Shown piece by piece: positions 61,990-64,000 of a stretch of DNA of 64,000 nt. The notes under the pieces are model-generated. The model did not search any database. It was not told where the DNA came from and worked only from the letters and a program-made list of their open reading frames with translations. The position numbers were made by a program, and so were the translations under genes. This DNA comes from Bifidobacterium breve (lineage in GTDB: Bacteria; Actinomycetota; Actinomycetes; Nanopelagicales; Nanopelagicaceae). The stretch lies in NCBI GenBank assembly GCA_945883725.1, contig CAMCXZ010000003.1:1-64000 (forward strand), written 5' to 3'. Every line of letters starts with the position of its first letter. Position 1 is the first letter of the stretch.

Positions 61990-64000
61990 GGCTCAATCGT
62001 AGTGGGCTTAGTTTTCGCTTTCCCAGTGGCTGCTTTTTTAGCAACTCGCTTAGTGGCGGCTTTTTTAACGGTTTTTTTCGTCAAAGTTGGTGCTGCTTTC
62101 GCTGCTTTTTTGCGACTTTTCTTAGGTCGGGCGGCTCCACCATTCTCAGCTTCCCAAGCTCGGCGGCCAGCTAATAATTCAAGTCCGCGTTCAATGGTCA
62201 TCGCTTCGACTGTGTCACCACGGCGAAGAGTCGCATTGGTTTCACCATCGGTTACATACATGCCAAAGCGACCATCTTTAATGATTAAAGGTTTCTCTGT
62301 AGTTGGATCAATACCCAATTCTTTAAGAGGTGGCTTGGCAACACCGCGACGGCGCTCTTTTGGTTTGGAATAAATCTCGAGCGCTTCATCTAAGGTGATT
62401 GAGAATAATTGATCTTCAGAAGTTAATGTCCGTGAATCGGCGCCTGCCTTTAAGTAAGCACCATAGCGACCATTCTGCACAGTGATGTCATCGCCGGCTG
62501 CATTAGTCCCGAGTGTGCGCGGCAAAGATAAAAGTTGTAACGCATCTTCGTAGGTAATCGTATCTAGCGTCATGGTTGAAAGAAGTGAAGCAGTTTTTGG
62601 TTTCGGATCATCTGCTTTTTTACGTTTCTTCTTAGCGCCTTCAACAACTGGTTCGACCGGGAAAACTTCAGTTACATATGGACCAAAGCGACCGCTCTTA
62701 GCGATGATCGGCAAATTAGTTGCTGGGTCAATTCCTAAATCACGTTCACCTGAAGGGGCAGCAAGTAGTTCAATTGCTTTAGCCAAAGTTAATTCATCTG
62801 GCGCTAGCGATTCAGGAACATTAGCTAACTTGCGAGTTTCGCCTTCACCCTCTTGAAGGTAAGCACCATAACGACCAACTCGAATTTCAATTTCTGGTGA
62901 AAGGCGCATGGTGTTAACTTCACGCGCATCAATAGCGCCTAAGTCAGCTGATAGTTCATTTAAACCTGGTTCGCCATCGTGACCGTAAAAGAAATCGCGT
63001 AACCAATCAACGCGTTTTGCTTGACCACTTGCGATCTTGTCGAGATCTTCTTCCATGCTGGCGGTAAATTCGTAATCTACTAATTTTGTAAAGTGTGTTT
63101 CGAGCAAGCCAGTAACTGAAAAAGCTAAGAAAGTAGGCACTAAAGCTCGTCCACGCTTTGAAACATATCCGCGATCTTGAATCGTTGCGATAATTGAGGC
63201 AAATGTTGAAGGACGGCCGATACCTAGTTCTTCAAGCTTTTTAACAAGCGTTGGTTCGGTATAGCGAGCAGGCGGCTTAGTTTCGTGCCCTTCGCAACTG
63301 TATTCCTCGACTTTTACGCTCTGCCCTACGTTCATTGCAGGCAAGCGCTTATCTTCGGATTCTTCGCCCTCTTTTTCATCAGCTAAATCATCATAGGCAG
63401 CTAAGAAGCCAGGGAAAGTAATTACCGAACCGTTAGCGCGGAAAATAGTTTCGCGGCTATCGCTAGTTTTCGCATCGAAGTCAACGCGCATCTGCATCTT
63501 CTTGGCATCTGCCATTTGCGAAGCCACTGTGCGTTTCCAAATTAAGTCATATAGCGCAAACTCATCGCGCGAAAGTTCTGGTGCTAATTCACCAGGAGTT
63601 TTGAAACTTTCACCGGCTGGGCGAATAGCTTCGTGCGCTTCTTGCGCATTCTTTGTTTTGCCAACATAAACACGTGGTGCATCTGCAACATGATCGGCGC
63701 CATAAAGTGCTTTGGCTGATTCACGTGCTGCAGTGATTGCTTGCGCCGAAAGATTTACGGAGTCGGTACGCATATATGTGATGTAGCCGTTTTCATATAA
63801 ACGTTGTGCGATACGCATTGTGATCTGCGCTCCCCAACCTAACCGACTACCAGCATCTTGCTGCATAGTTGAAGTTGTAAATGGTGGCTTAGGTCGCTCA
63901 GTTCGAGGCGATTCCTCCATTGATTTAACGACTAATGGCGCTGCCTTAAGAGCTGCAACTAAAGATCTAGCTGCTACTTCATCAAGTAATAAAATGTTGG
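61986..64000 (-). CDS. topA: DNA topoisomerase I (5' end beyond window)
   Basis: YMRTDSVNLSAQAI, EAHEAIRPAG, YTEPTLVKKLEELGIGRPSTFASI; reading frame stays open from 63920 to the edge; Lys/Ala-rich C-terminal tail. Confidence 0.95.
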   Translation of the reverse strand, partial: NILLLDEVAARSLVAALKAAPLVVKSMEESPRTERPKPPFTTSTMQQDAGSRLGWGAQITMRIAQRLYENGYITYMRTDSVNLSAQAITAARESAKALYGADHVADAPRVYVGKTKNAQEAHEAIRPAGESFKTPGELAPELSRDEFALYDLIWKRTVASQMADAKKMQMRVDFDAKTSDSRETIFRANGSVITFPGFLAAYDDLADEKEGEESEDKRLPAMNVGQSVKVEEYSCEGHETKPPARYTEPTLVKKLEELGIGRPSTFASIIATIQDRGYVSKRGRALVPTFLAFSVTGLLETHFTKLVDYEFTASMEEDLDKIASGQAKRVDWLRDFFYGHDGEPGLNELSADLGAIDAREVNTMRLSPEIEIRVGRYGAYLQEGEGETRKLANVPESLAPDELTLAKAIELLAAPSGERDLGIDPATNLPIIAKSGRFGPYVTEVFPVEPVVEGAKKKRKKADDPKPKTASLLSTMTLDTITYEDALQLLSLPRTLGTNAAGDDITVQNGRYGAYLKAGADSRTLTSEDQLFSITLDEALEIYSKPKERRRGVAKPPLKELGIDPTTEKPLIIKDGRFGMYVTDGETNATLRRGDTVEAMTIERGLELLAGRRAWEAENGGAARPKKSRKKAAKAAPTLTKKTVKKAATKRVAKKAATGKAKTKPTTIEP

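Noticed and set aside
62002-62373. 123-aa + ORF opposite the topA C-terminus
   Set aside because: Phe/Ala-rich complement of the Lys/Ala tail repeats; artefact.

Overview
The window looks like chromosomal DNA from a low-GC actinobacterium. Gene content and order are mycobacterium-like at several loci, and a streamlined freshwater acI/Nanopelagicales-type genome is my inference. Positions 1-~2990 are the end of an integrated element (FtsK/Tra-type ATPase, tyrosine integrase, AlpA-like excisionase) abutting tRNA-Arg(CCU), an AICE-like layout that continues off the left edge. The rest is mostly core chromosome: saccharopine-DH-like/SDR pair, GGDEF protein, photolyase, a malEFG + three GH13 cluster, citrate synthase-pdxH-serC, MFS transporters, CspA/DUF3027/GroEL with CIRCE, NDH-2, carbonic anhydrase, tRNA-Thr(UGU), ppx/mutT1/ppk, rlmB-cysS-ispDF-carD, regX3-senX3//phoU, gpmA-ybjN-mshA, ygfZ-fur, DUF4395-thioredoxin//glnR-mshD, sugar genes, holB, an MFS-Tmk fusion and topA (open at the right edge). 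The observations I rate highest are: (1) an unannotated, apparently leaderless 27-aa ORF ending in Cys-Cys-Asn upstream of the DUF4395 gene, with an inverted repeat overlapping the Cys codons (candidate cysteine attenuator); (2) five TTYAC motifs phased at 11/12/11/11 nt between senX3 and phoU (candidate Pho/RegX3 box array); (3) a 13-bp inverted copy of tRNA-Arg sequence at the xis start plus an acceptor-stem mismatch in that tRNA; (4) a 17-bp perfect hairpin between malE and malF; (5) unlisted microproteins of 24, 26 and 45 aa. I did not find a CRISPR array or an obvious defence system. All calls are from reading the sequence only.
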